From contig CANDYH010000003.1 of assembly GCA_947396885.1 (NCBI GenBank), positions 1 through 64,000 on the forward strand: 64,000 nucleotides of DNA. Reading direction: 5' to 3'. This DNA comes from Heligmosomoides polygyrus polygyrus. Taxonomy: Eukaryota > Nematoda > Chromadorea > Rhabditida > Heligmosomidae. The position numbers and the translations under genes were made by a program. This document shows, piece after piece, positions 1-12,300 of the stretch (position 1 is the first letter of the stretch; the number at the start of each line of letters is the position of its first letter). Below the pieces are notes generated by a model. That model ran no database searches and was not told the origin of the DNA. It worked only from the letters and a program-made list of their open reading frames with translations.

Positions 1-869
1 TCACGTGATATAGGTCTCAATCCGAAGTTCCATGGGAAGCTGACGGCATTCCCTGGTAAGTGACGAATTATTGAGAGAGATTCATTGAAAAACCTCTTGC
101 CACTTGTGACCCAGATTTCATAAAAAAAGGGTATTTAAGGCTGGAAATGAAAGGACAGATAAGTGCCATATTCAGTTCGTTTTGGGATGCACGACGTAAT
201 CTACGTCTACGGGATATCTTGTCGCAAAGGCAAATTGGATGCGTATTTGGCTCAACTAATTATTTCCGATGACCAGGTGATAAAAAAATCAGCGCTTCAT
301 CTTCTCCAGGCGGATGTTATACTAATTCACCGACCTCGGATGGATGAAAGGTCGTTTTCTCGGACTCGAAACAATAACTTCGTTTTGGGGTGTACGCGAC
401 AACCGGCGCCTCCTCCGACTTCCCTTTCAATGGATTCTCAAGATAAAGATTTAGTCGTATAAATTTTCTAAAGATAATATTATATTGATAAAAAAGAGGA
501 TCTTGTCCTTCTCCTTCACCAAAAACACTGACATACACATTTCCTAGATTGCTTAGCTTATTGTATATGTCAAAAACGCGCTGATATGCCTTCAGGGAAT
601 CACTCGGAAGTGGAATTTGTGTATCTTAAAAAGGGAACTTGAAAAAACTATTTAAGGTCCTCCATTACCCATCACCAAAACATATGTTGTCTTGCCTGTC
701 TACATAGATGTTAGGAGAGCAGCTAAACTTTGGCGCTCAAAACGAAACCATCCCGGATTATGGTCTTGCGAACAATGCATATACGGCGTTTTAATTTAAA
801 TCGAAGAAGCTGGCACTTCCAAAAAATAGGAAGGTATTTTTCATATCTTCCCATTTTTTTGGGAAGGGG
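1..869. other. No gene recognised
   Basis: Small ORFs only, none with a recognisable domain or coding pattern. This should be 5' flank or intron sequence relative to the myosin exons, but I find no upstream motor exon here. Confidence 0.5.
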
Positions 870-1140
870 TGCGACCGTGGTTGCGGGAGGTGCAGGCCTT
901 CGCGTGCACCCGATACCAGGTTCCTGGTTCGGAATTCCGGCCAAGGCTAATGAAGCCTTCCAACTCTACGGGGTCGATGAATTGATACCAAGCTCGTTCG
1001 GGAATGATTAAACGCTGACTTGTTCATCTGCTGGCCACCGCAAGTCATTATTTGCCCAAGTACGCATTCAAATCACCCCCACTCCATCCCGCAGAAGAAG
1101 AATGCGTGGCGCCTCCCAAAAGAGGTTGAATAAAGCGGTT
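870..1140 (+). repeat. SINE-like dispersed repeat, copy A
   Basis: Shares blocks with 57470-57760 in the same order: a GTGCACCxGAT block, CCTGGTTCGGA, AAxGAAGCCTTCC, TACGCATTCAAAT, a CCCGxAGAAG block, GxGTGGCGC and TTTATCCTT at the end. The stretch with TGGTTCGGAATTCC resembles a tRNA B box, so a tRNA-derived SINE is possible. No protein is encoded. Confidence 0.55.
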
Positions 1141-2149
1141 ATTTATCCTTTATCCTTATTATGTAAGAAAAGATTAAGAACAGGTCTGAATCCGAAATTG
1201 TCCAGCCTACTGGTTTTCTAAAGAGTGCTCTGCTCACTCGAATGAGTGCTGAAATGAGGCCGTTCGTTTTTTCTGCGTAGATGAACATTAATGCTGACGT
1301 TGCTTGTACGTAGTGGCCAATTCGTCCACCAATACTCATCTGCCATGGATCCAACGATCCTGGCAACCTATTATGTATCACAATGGATCCACTTAGTCCA
1401 GCATATCGTCACCTTCGCATTCTTCTGATGCGTGCCCAGTTGCCTTAAATGAGTCTCATTACAGAAACAATCGTGCAAACGGCTACCTGCTTTTGTGCCG
1501 CATTGTGTTCTGTAGATCACTGTGAATTGAAGGAAAGGAAAGGTCTTGTTCCTACTTTGAAAAAAAAGCAAGGAATGTGTAGAAGTCCGGTACTCCGTCC
1601 TCCTATAGCTCTGGGAAACTGTCAAGAGACGTCGCATGAAGCGTCCATCTCTTTGTTTAGACTGTTAGCAATTTCTGCGAGCATAGGGATCTCTATGGAC
1701 GAGCCCTATCGCGCGTCTTCAATTGTCATCAGAAAAAGAGCGAACTTAAATAAATTACGGTACAATTACTTTGAGACTCTTTCCAAAGCGTCGCATTTGT
1801 TTTCTATGAGGGTTTCTTTCACCAGATGAGGAGCCGAGAAATTCCAGGCTAACGTTGTCGAACTCAACTGCCTGCGCTTCTTTTTTATCAATAGAATTTC
1901 GCCAATATTAGAGAAGCTATTATTAATGTCTAGAGTTGGGACCACCGCGCTAGGCTACAATGTCTTCGAAAAAGGCGTTTTTGAAAGTTTCAGACCGTGA
2001 TGTCATATGCTGTTTTCCCTTAGTTTGTTTGTTTGTTTTAACTGTTTTTATTTATTTATCTCTATTTAACAATTTATTCAAAACTTATTGTTTTCTATGA
2101 TAATGGTTCTCTTTTACTCTCAGGTAATAACTGACTGGCAGCTCATAAC
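1141..2149. other. No gene recognised
   Basis: Contains a 126-codon open frame at 1449-1829 (+) without similarity I recognise and without clear splice context. A run of GTTTGTTTGTTT is at about 2024. Treated as noncoding. Confidence 0.45.
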
Positions 2150-2375
2150 TTCGGTCCCCGTAATTTTTTTGGGGGCGTGGTGCATAGCGTAGTCATTGGA
2201 GTGGGAGTTGGCTGTCGCGTTCATTCCTAATAAAGGTTAGTGGTTCGGGTCTCGCCCACGCTAACCAAGCCTTTCTTCCTATTCGGTTGGTGAGCTGGTA
2301 CCAAACTTCTTTGCGAAGGACAGAACCGTGCGGCTCACAAGTGGGGCACCACAAGTGAATCTGTGGAACCAATAT
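2150..2375 (+). repeat. SINE-like dispersed repeat, copy B
   Basis: Third member of the family seen at 870 and 57470. It holds GGTTCGGGTCTCGCCC, CTAACCAAGCCTT and GGTTGGTGAGCTGGTACC. An upstream GTGGTGCATAGCG could be a decayed A box. Its 3' part differs from the other two copies. Confidence 0.45.
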
Positions 2376-2590
2376 TTATTTTGTCTTCTTGATAGCTATC
2401 ATCCTTAGAATTAGGCTGTTGACGCATCACAAAGATGAAATGATGAACTCTGTTCTTTTGCTCATTCCTTAGGGTTTTAAAAATAGAAAGTAACATTTGA
2501 TAGGTTTCCACCATACAGACGTGTTGTACTATATTAAAACGAATCTGGCACGCATGTTGTTTGGCGAGGACCAGTTAAGGAACTACCGCC

Positions 2591-2990
2591 ATGTTGCGTT
2601 CGATCAAACAGCGCCGGTGGTGTAATGGCGTAGAGCATTCCCGCCCGGTCAGAGGGAGGTGCGGGTTCGAGTCCCGCCTGGCGCTAGAGGTTTTGATCGC
2701 AACAAAACATCGTTGTAATCGTCCTCGGTACCAGCCAATTGAGGCTTAAAGAAACTGATTTGAATCATTTCTATCTAGACCTACAGCTTAACTGGTTCTA
2801 TGCTGATATCAGCGGCCGGCTCATCCCGATATGTGCTGGGTGCTGATGGGTCCCACGAGATGTGAATGTTGCATTCGATCAAACGGCGCCGGTGGTGTAA
2901 TGGCGTAGACATTCCCGCCCGGTCAGAGGGAGGTGCGGGTTCGAGTCCCGCCTGGCGCTAGAGGTTTTGATCGCAACAAAACATCGCTGT
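2591..2990 (+). repeat. Dimer of a tRNA-like unit (tRNA-derived repeat)
   Basis: Two tRNA-like cores, 2611-2685 and 2886-2959, lie 275 bp apart in direct orientation and share flanking sequence (CGTTCGATCAAAC before, TTTTGATCGCAACAAAACATCG after). Each core can form a 7-bp acceptor stem (GCGCCGG with CTGGCGC, one G-T pair) and a perfect 5-bp T stem (GCGGG/CCCGC, loop TTCGAGT). It also has an A box (TGGTGTAATGG) and a B box (GGTTCGAGTCC). The anticodon arm is poor and lacks T33, so it is unlikely to be a working tRNA. The same dimer occurs at 49.9-50.25 kb. Confidence 0.75.
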
Positions 2991-3026
2991 AACAGCCTAC
3001 CGCCACCCTATTTTGAATGTTTTCAG

Positions 3027-3384
3027 CCACTTGGTTTGCTCTCACTACTGGAGGAAGAATGTGTGGTGCCGAACGGCTCTGACCAATCGCTGTTGAACAA
3101 GCTGTGCACCAGCCTCGAGAAATTCCCACAGTTCCGCAAGGCTAAGCAGTCTCAGAGGTTAGGCGAACAGAGTGTGGCAATTAATCTCTTTATTGAACCT
3201 GGTCAACTTGATTCCAAATTAAGGTGCCAGTCCGTCCGACACTTCACCATCAAGCACTACGCAGGCAGCGTCGACTACAACATCGACTCATGGGTCGAAA
3301 AGAATCGGGACGTCATCGAAAACGCGGTGCTGGAGGTGATGGGCGAATCCGTTAAGCCTCTGGTGAAGAGCCTCTTTCCACCAG
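3027..3384 (+). CDS. Myosin motor exons: relay/converter-side segment
   Basis: Two exons, 3027-3157 and 3224-3384, separated by a 66-nt intron (donor GTTAGG, acceptor TTAAG). The first starts after TTTTCAG with [16 protein letters not shown], the segment that in class II myosins reads roughly GILxxLdEEc.fP. The second carries [14 protein letters not shown] and WVEKNRD, matching the family pattern HYAGxVxYn...WleKNkD. The 66-nt intron is a multiple of three and has no stop, so it can be read through. I prefer splicing because the inserted residues have no counterpart in the family. The segment ends LFPP followed by GTGAGT. Confidence 0.85.
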
Positions 3385-6300
3385 GTGAGTGCTATCTATC
3401 TGGACCTATAAGACTGCCGCTTGCCAGATGTCTTTGTCGAAACACCGCTAGCGAAGGACTGACTGTCTTGGAGGTTCATTACTCAACACGCCTGTAACGA
3501 TTGTTGTCAGGTTGATCGCGAACGCTTGAACCTCGTCGATCACTCGAAAAACGAGTAGGTGCCGGCCGAGCCGTCAAGAGTTTACAATGCGTGATTCAGA
3601 GCGTTTACCCCGGGGCTCATGTTGATCACATAACGGGAGCCGGTCGGTCGTTGGCCTTGATTTGTGAGCCGGGTGCTGTCAGCTGCCATCGCGTTTCAAA
3701 CCTCGAAATTTCTGGATCAGACTACAAAAGGCCATCTCTATTTACACCCTTATCTATATCAAAAACGCATTTTTCAAGAGTAATAAATATTCCCGGGGAT
3801 ACTGTAAACCTCTAAAAAGAGATTTCGTTATTCGTTTAGTAACAGATTCCTTTTTATCACTCTTATATTTTAATCTCAAGATTCATTGCCAACAGTGCTT
3901 ATCATGCCGAAGCTTGTACTTGCAAGCAGCCTTTCTCCCGTGAAAAGGTTCTCGTTTTAGAGGAACTCTTCATCCTAAATTTCACTTTTGTTGGTGTCCC
4001 TTTATAGCCATTTGTGGATTTCGAAGAACGAAGAGCTTAAAGAATATTCCAGCTCTCTGGCTCGGCTCAGCTCTGTGCTCAAGTTGCTGAAGTCTTCCAT
4101 CACATTTGGGCCTGTTAGGAAATGCCTATGGCTTGATTTTACCGCCCTAGAATGCGTGTTCGACCGCTCGCAGTTCCATTCTTATGAAGACGAAGTTGTG
4201 TGGAGTGCTTCTGGATGGCGGAAGTTTTTTTTGTCTCGTACCTTCTGTGGAACCCTGAACGAATGTTTGAAGAGAGCTGCTGAAGAAGCGAATTTCAGTG
4301 TCGACTGATGTCACCCGATCTCGCAGAGGCACACTCTGCCAGTCCACGGTTACTTTCCTCTACAAGGTTGGTCAATCCCATTATTTACTGGAGCCTTGTG
4401 AGTCGGTTGGAAGCACAGCTGTTAACATTAATATGTACATACATAGCCTTATAAAATTCCGGTCGGAAAATTCTTTGCGGAAGAGTACCACCGAGTATTA
4501 CTTAATTTCAATTAGGTAGTTAACAAACGCTTAGAATAGCTTCTGAAAGCACTAACTTCTTAATGATATAAAGAATAATGGCAGTTTCTGAAGCTGGAAT
4601 TCAACAAAATAGGTTTTACGAATTGTAAACACTACATACATTTGTACCCTCCACCTTATTTTTTGTTTATTTTGTTTTATTAACTACATCAAGACTTGAT
4701 ACGCGTGCGTTAACCAGTAAAGAAAAAGTAATAAGCACTAAAAGAAGACAGTAAAGCATAAAACACCTGTTGAAATGTGATGTAAAAGGTATCGTGAGAT
4801 ATTAGGTTGGAAAAAAAGTTTCTTCACACTTCGAAATTTTTTTTACCCTTCCCCTTGTAAACGCACTAGCCAATGTTGATTGCTGATTTCGTAATCCTAT
4901 CACACTTGTCTACCGTTCGCACGCAGACACAGGTTAAGACTCTTCTTGTAATTCGTTATCCATCCAATCTTCCGAACCCAATGCCAGATCTACCTCATGG
5001 CCGTTTTCAGCACGGCATTCTTCAAGAATTCATTAAAGAATCCACAGCACGTCAGGCAGCAGACCAAGTTAACCACATATATGGCTTGGGATCTACTACT
5101 CATCGCGCCTGTTATGAGTGGTTCGGAAAGTCTTTAAAGGGAAACTATTCACTGAGGGCAAAGCATGGTCAGGAAGGCCAACTGGATTGGACGACAGTGA
5201 ACTACACCATCTTCTTCGTACCGATAGTTGGCAGACGACACGTCAGCTGGCAGAGAAGCTCGAAGTGTCTCATAGGATAGTGGGGATCCATCTGAAGAAT
5301 CTTGGCTTTCATGGAAATTTGGAGCTTGGATTCCACATGCCCTGTCAGACACTCAGAAAGGTCGACGGCTCTCCATCCCTGCTTCTCTTCTGTCCAGATA
5401 AGGAAGAAAATCGTTTCTTCCGCGGATTGTGACAGGCGAAGAGTCCTGGGTTCTGTGTGCCAACTTCCGAGGAAAATGGGTACAAAAGGGAGAGAGCCCT
5501 AAGTCTGATCTCAAGCCCAATGTTCACGAACGGAAGATTCTCTTGAGTGTTTGGTGGATATCAGAGGAGTGATTTATCGGCAAACTCTCAGAAGTGGAGA
5601 GACACTTACTGCTGTCACATACTGCGGCCAACTCCACAAAGTCGTCGCAACTCTCCAAGAAAACAGGCCGGAGAAGTCGAAGGTGATGATCCTGCATGAC
5701 GATGCAAAACCACGTGTTGCAAGACTCACAAGAGAAACAATAAAGGGGATGGGCTGGGAGGTAATGCCACATCCACCGTATAGCCCTGATCTCGCCCCTA
5801 CCGACTACCATCTCTTCCGTGCTCTCAATCAAGAAATTGGAGAGAAATATTTTGGAACGGATGAAGACCTCAAAAATTGGATTTATCAATGGTTCGACTC
5901 CAGAACTGCAGTCTTTTAAGCGAGAGGAATTGGAAAATCACCCAGTCTTTGGAGAAGTGTAGTAGAACAAAATAGAGTTTATCTCAATTGATTTGACTTT
6001 GTAGTTGTGAAGTAATAAATCTTTGAAAAAAATGAAAAGACTTTTTTTCCAACCTAATAGCTAAACTAAGCTGTGAGTCGTAAGAGGTAGTAGGTATGAG
6101 ATAATAGCTCTGAAAGCTGCGGGAATAATTTAGTCAACAGCGGTATTTATTGGAAAGGATAGGAGACTTTCGTTTTCTGCTAACAACACACTGAGTTAAA
6201 ACAAGCTTCTGTATGCCAAAAAAGATATGACTGCGGTCCTTGCAATAGTAGCAAACAGCCGAAGCCTAATTCCTCTTGTTCACGCCAGCGGCTGTTGACC

Positions 6301-9300
6301 GGAAAATTGCAAGGATTTCGGTGAAGTATGGCCGCGAGAATCTTAAACCTCTACTACCGGCTGCACATTTATTAGAAAATGTTATTAATAATTACTAAAC
6401 CACGAAGCAGCAAAGCAACACGGAAAGATTTCTTGGAAATATCGTCCAGATTCGATGCAATCAGTCTCTCTTCTGAGATACGCTTCCAGCTACCGAATAG
6501 GACCCAAATGCTCCAGTTGCTATAACTGACGAAAACGCGAACTACCATTGTCGATCTTTGACATGGAACACGGAGAACAGCACTTGGTAGAAAAACGTGT
6601 GGAACACGCATGCGGTGAAAAGCATGAACACCAAATGCTTGCTCGCTGCTTGAGCAGGCATCCATGTCAATGCATCGCGACGAACAGAAACAAATCAGAC
6701 GATGATTCAAGCGCCATCTGAACCCATCGCCACGAGAAAGCCGAAGCCCTTGCTCCGATCCAGAAGAGAATGAAGCTGCTTGCCACGAATGAGTTGCACC
6801 CCATTCAAGTCCACCGACCAAAAATTGAACCTCTCCTTTTCCATTAAGGAGATGAGTCATAACTATGTGCATTTCGATGACGTCAACAACGTCCGCACTG
6901 CTTTTCTGAGCTCCGGTAAAACAGTGAACTCTTAAGCGTTCGTAGCAGGGAAAACGTTGCCAAAGGAAGCAGCTTTATCAGCTGGGTCAGAAATTAGCCG
7001 ACACTCGCTTGAGCACATCGCCAGAACGAGCTGTATTCGTTTCGTCCGGAATATTTGTAGGCGATAAAGTACGGAGCGTATGCCAAGGCGACGCAATTGA
7101 GGAAGTGGAAGAACGTCATATCGGAGCCAATGAGGAGAAATTATTTCAAACTTGGGTAAATAAACTTTGCCTACCTACCACTTACGTACATGCTCTACCT
7201 ATTGCTTTTTGACTACACACGACACTACACACACTACATTCGTTTGTATACTGAGTGCGACAAAACTGCGTATTCACTTATAATCTAGGTTTAACTTCAT
7301 AGTTATCTAACCCGTTTTAGATTTCGCTTATTTTCCTGAAAGCTCTTAATGACTGTTACGCTGCGATGTTCTCTGCATTACATGGCCTCTCGAGAACTGC
7401 ATGAAAACGACGACGGGTTTAGAAGGAAAACCTTGAGAAGAAGCTCTTGTTTCTAAAGTCTGCCTCAAAGGGAGTTGCATAACTTAATGAAGAAAGGGAG
7501 GCAGACGTGCTAGATGATGAACAGGTGAGAAGATATATAAATGCTCGTGAAGAGTTTGCGGAGTCTAATAAAAATGTATATCATAGAGCCTCTTTATTAG
7601 ACAATGAAGTTGGAATATTTTCTGGCAAATTTTGAGATGTTGTGGTCAAATCCTTCAAGAAGCCTTAATTTTGTAGCACCCACGTATTATTATCGCAACC
7701 TTTAGTTGTATGTGATGGCTGAGGGTGACTCTGTAAATGCTTCCTTCAGAATCAGCTCAGCAGTCTTCTGGACACACTGTCTTCTTCATCTGCTCACTTT
7801 ATTCGATGTGTCGTGCCGAACTACGAGCGCCTGCCGAACAAGATCGACGGACCTTTAGTGTTGAATCAGCTCAAGTAATTTATTTCTCACACCTTTGAGA
7901 ATGTGACTACTACGTTTATACCATAGGAACTTTACGCTGGTAGGCAATATCAAAATGGATTGGAACATTTTGCCCCAAAGTTTTGTAACAGCTCTCTGGG
8001 AAGTATCAAGAAACTACCGTTTATGGCTTTTATTTCTACTGTTCAGGTGCAACGGTGTCTTAGAAGGGATCAGAATCTGCCGTGAGGGCTATCCTTCACG
8101 TCTCCCATTCGCAGACTTCGTCCAGCGATATCGCTTGTTTGCAAAGGAGGCTCCACACAACGGTGTGTTTTCAAATCAGTTTCTTTAAGTATCAATTGGC
8201 TGGTACCGAGGATGTAAGCTCTTACAACGGTGTGGTCTTCACTCGACCGATCGAGTATTAGCCGTAGATTATCTACAGGCTCTTCCAAATGAAGCAAACA
8301 CCGATTAAGGTCGAGGCGCTGAAGAGATCTGTCGGACAGTTGGAATCGACCACTCGCGGTACCAGATAGGAAAGACGAAGATCTTCTGCAAAATTGGAGT
8401 CATCTCAGAGGTTTGCTAGGAGTTTACGAGATATGAATCAATTATGTGGAAAGCCTTTCTTAAACGTCTTTTTCTGCTATTCAGCTGGAGGCGATGAGGC
8501 GAGACTACGTCAACGGGGTTATCACCAAGCTACAGGCGCACATTCGTTGGATCCATGCGCAAAGAGATTACGAGCTGCGGAAGAGGAAGCTGTGCGTTAG
8601 CCCACCATTTCATCGAAAGCTTTGCAAACCCGGTTTATCCCTGTGGTAACACGAGATCACACTTTAGGGAAGCCATCTGCACGATCCAAGACAATGTCCG
8701 AACGTTCGCCGGGGTCGCTGGGTGGCCTTGGTACCGTATCTTCTCGCTCGTACGCCCGCTCATTCCAAAGGTATGCGACGCTTCCCTGCTGTTCAGGTTA
8801 CTTTCTATTTTAATGTGAGCTTACAGGAAAGAGATAAAGAGCGAATCAAAGAACTGGAGGAGCTGAATGCAGAGCTGCGCGAGGAGAACGAGAAGCTTCG
8901 GCATGAGAACATGAAACTGTCCGCGGTATGCGAAGTTGCTGCTACTCTTCCAGTTGGATGTGTGTGATCCGTTTTCTATGCAAATTTTCAGAGTTGCGAT
9001 GTCCTTCGTGAGAAAGTGGAAGAGGCTGAGATGGCAGCTGATGAAGCGCGTCGAATCACAGCGAAGGTAAATTTGGAATGCTGGTGCTCGAACCATTAAA
9101 AGCTGTGTAAATTAAAAAAGAAAACTGAACCATCTTTACGGTAGTTTCCTCACGCGGAAGCAAAATTGCAGGAGATCCATCTCAAGAAGAAATCTGTTGA
9201 AATTCTGGGGTGGCGATGTGGGGTTTCTCACACAATATTGGGGACGAACGTCAATATCACGCATGCCAGTGAGGTTGGGCGTATAAAATGAGAGGAAGCA

Positions 9301-12300
9301 TAGATAAAACTCGGATAAAACTTTGACTTCGCCAATGTTCAAAAAATATCCCGCCGATGAAGGCACAACGAGCAGATCTACCTTTCATGGACCGCTCTCT
9401 ATCTTTGGTGCTCATCTGGAAAAAAAGGGTCAGAGGGACTGAAGTGCACTGATACAACGTAAACATAAGGGCTTAAGTTTACTTTTTGTTCATTTATTTT
9501 TATTCATTCATCAGACATGAGCGTAGTTCAGCATTAGCGTAATATAAGCAAATGCTAGCTCACGTAAGCGTAGAATGAACTAACGATAATAAAGTTAACA
9601 CAACTAATATTCATAGCTTCTTACGAAATACTAAGGAATTGGACAAACTCACAGACATATTGGTGACGTTCTCGTTATCATCTAGTAATCCGTTAACCAC
9701 CTCCTTGAGAGTTCTGGTGATGAGGGAATTTGATTTCGTCTGCGCTGCTGCAATTTTGGAACAGGAGGATACGCCTAGTCGTTCTCCTATTGGAATTCGG
9801 AGGTACACCAAAAACACCGTGGGATAAATCAAAATCGTTTTTATAAGAATCTTAAATATCATGCTTATCCAGGGCTGCACATTTAAAGTCGTTAATGATT
9901 TAACGACTTTAATGAATTAACGGCGTTTTCTGTTGAAATCTAATTTAACGCCTTGACGGACATACCAGGAACTTCACGGGCCTTTTCAGGAAACTAACGG
10001 GAATTTTAAAGGTTGCCTTTGGAATTTGCATAGGATAGGAGATTCTTGTGCAAATTTGCTGTCCTATATATTAGGGGGGCCAAAAGTAATGAGACAAAAT
10101 GAAAAAAAATCTTTATCTCTTTATAACTCAATTACAACTCAACGATGCTGAGGAGTGTATTTGCCATTAAGGGCAAGGACCTTGCTGCCATCGCTCAGTC
10201 CTTTCCGACTAGGAAGTCCTGTAGGCTCAAGTAGTAGCTCAGTTGAAAATTCGAAGCTCGTACAAGCCAACCAAACTTTTCATCTCTCACCAGGCGGTGT
10301 GAGGACACAAGACTTCTGTTAGGGTAAAACCCTGTCTTGTTCTTTGGTTTCGCCTCCGCAGATTATTATGCAGTCCCTCGGATGTGCATCCAGATAGCGG
10401 CTACAATATATTAGGGGGGAGGGGGCAAAAGTAATGAGACAAAATGAAAAAAAAATCTTTATCTCCTTATAACTCAATTACAACTCAACGATGCTGAGGA
10501 GTGTATTTGCCATTAAGGGCAAGGACCTTGCTGCCATCGCTCAGCCAACTTCCTGATCCCATCCTTCCAGAACTGCTTGAGCCTGGTGTTGATCAACTGC
10601 TCGATATGGTTGTCAAGCACTGTTTGGGTTCTTGTGTCCCTTCCGACTAGGAAGTCCTGTAGGCTCAAGTAGTAGTGGTAGTTGCATGGAGAGATGTTCG
10701 GCGAATACGGTGGATGAGGCATGTGAACGTAGCCCAGCTGGCCAAGCTTATCCGTGGTTACTTGTTCCCGATGGGGTGCGGCGTTGTCGAAGAGGAGAAC
10801 CTTCTTGAAGCGCTGCCAATGAATAAGAGCGAGTCGCCGGCCCATCTCTTTTATTTCGTTCACCATGGCCTTGGAGTTCATCGTAGTGCTCTTGGGAAAC
10901 AGCTTCCGGTAAACCGATCCATGGGCGCAGACCCAAAAGCTGCAAAGATGCTTCTCGCCGTGAACATCTCGCCGAACCAAGGTCGGTAACAATTCACCAG
11001 GCATCACCCAGTCTCGCTGCTTGGCAGGGTTAAGATAGAAGACGTACTTCTCATCCTGCGTGAATATCGAGCCCAGGCTGCTCGGGGTTGGGAATTGGGG
11101 GAGATTTGCGCGACACAGGTCGACTCGTCAGACTGGGGTTTCGGCATGAGACAGGCTGAGGTTTTTGGCATGCTTCTGGAAAGGGCGGAAGTGGTAACTT
11201 CTCAGATGGGCTTCAGTAAGTAGCATACAAACATACAAATACGACAAGCACGAAACCAGACTCCAGCCACGAGATATATGGACACGGCATGGGGTGTCTC
11301 ATTACTTTTGCCTCCCCCCTAATAGTAATGGGATGTGAAGGCTTTCTGAGAAAGTCACCATAAAATAGAAACCGTGGAAGCAATTGATGTCAGAATGAAA
11401 TGAGCTCTTCATCCTGAAGGAAGACCCTACACGTGCTTATGTGACTCTTCCATGGCCAATCATCCCTCTCCCGAAATTGATCGAGAGCCCTCTCATATCA
11501 TGAGACAGTCACTGGACATCTCCGGCATTCCGTTAAGAAATTCGTTGAAAATTTTAACGTTGGGAGTTTAGCACACACCTTGATAGCCATGATGCCATTT
11601 TTCTTCAGCTACGGAGACTAGGTTAAACTGTTTATTCCTGTTTGGACCTCTAGGTATATTGCCGTAACTGGTTCCAATGCACCTAAAAAATAATTGCCAA
11701 ATGAAGTTATTCAGACGATTTCAAGAACAACAACATTTTTCTTTTAGATGGATTAAACGGGGAACTATTCTTTTTCTGAAACGACTCTAACATACATAGT
11801 TTTACATGTTTTACAGTACACGTTCTACATTACACGTTTTACGTTTTACATACATGACGTACATGTCTAATTTCGCTAGCATAATGAGAAGAATCAGCAG
11901 GCATTCATGTAGCCTCAGTTGCTATTATCTAACTTGAAGAGGGCTCCGCTTAGACATAATGAGACTCCAGGCATCTCATATGGCAAGTGCACAGGAAGGG
12001 AAAGAACTGCAGGACTCCTATCCTTCGGTGTGCTCAGACCTAAAAACTCTAATCGGAGTACGGGAAACTGCTAAGGTTATGCATTGCGGCAGTTGAACTC
12101 GTGCTCCCAATATGAATTTGACACTCTGAATATGCCGCGAGGGGGCTTTGTCACACAGTCATTGTTTAGAAATCGCTCACCCTCACCATCAGTGTTTCTT
12201 ACTATTCGGGGGCTAGAAGAGTCTAGTACCAAATTCGTCACACCGGTCTGCAACTCTCTGAGTGTCAGCACACGACTTGAAGGAATAACATTTTGTCACA

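Noticed and set aside
2611..2685. Functional tRNA gene
   Set aside because: The anticodon arm lacks a proper stem and T33, and the copies are dimeric repeats.
2923..3129. Minus-strand ORFs ending in a [13 protein letters not shown] peptide (2923-3129 and 49932-50171)
   Set aside because: Both are antisense translations of the tRNA-like repeat.
6372..6872. 166-codon minus-strand ORF in a myosin intron
   Set aside because: No recognisable domain, no splice or start context, unusual residue composition.
9136..9466. Minus-strand ORFs at 9.1-9.5 kb
   Set aside because: They overlap a myosin intron and show no domain.
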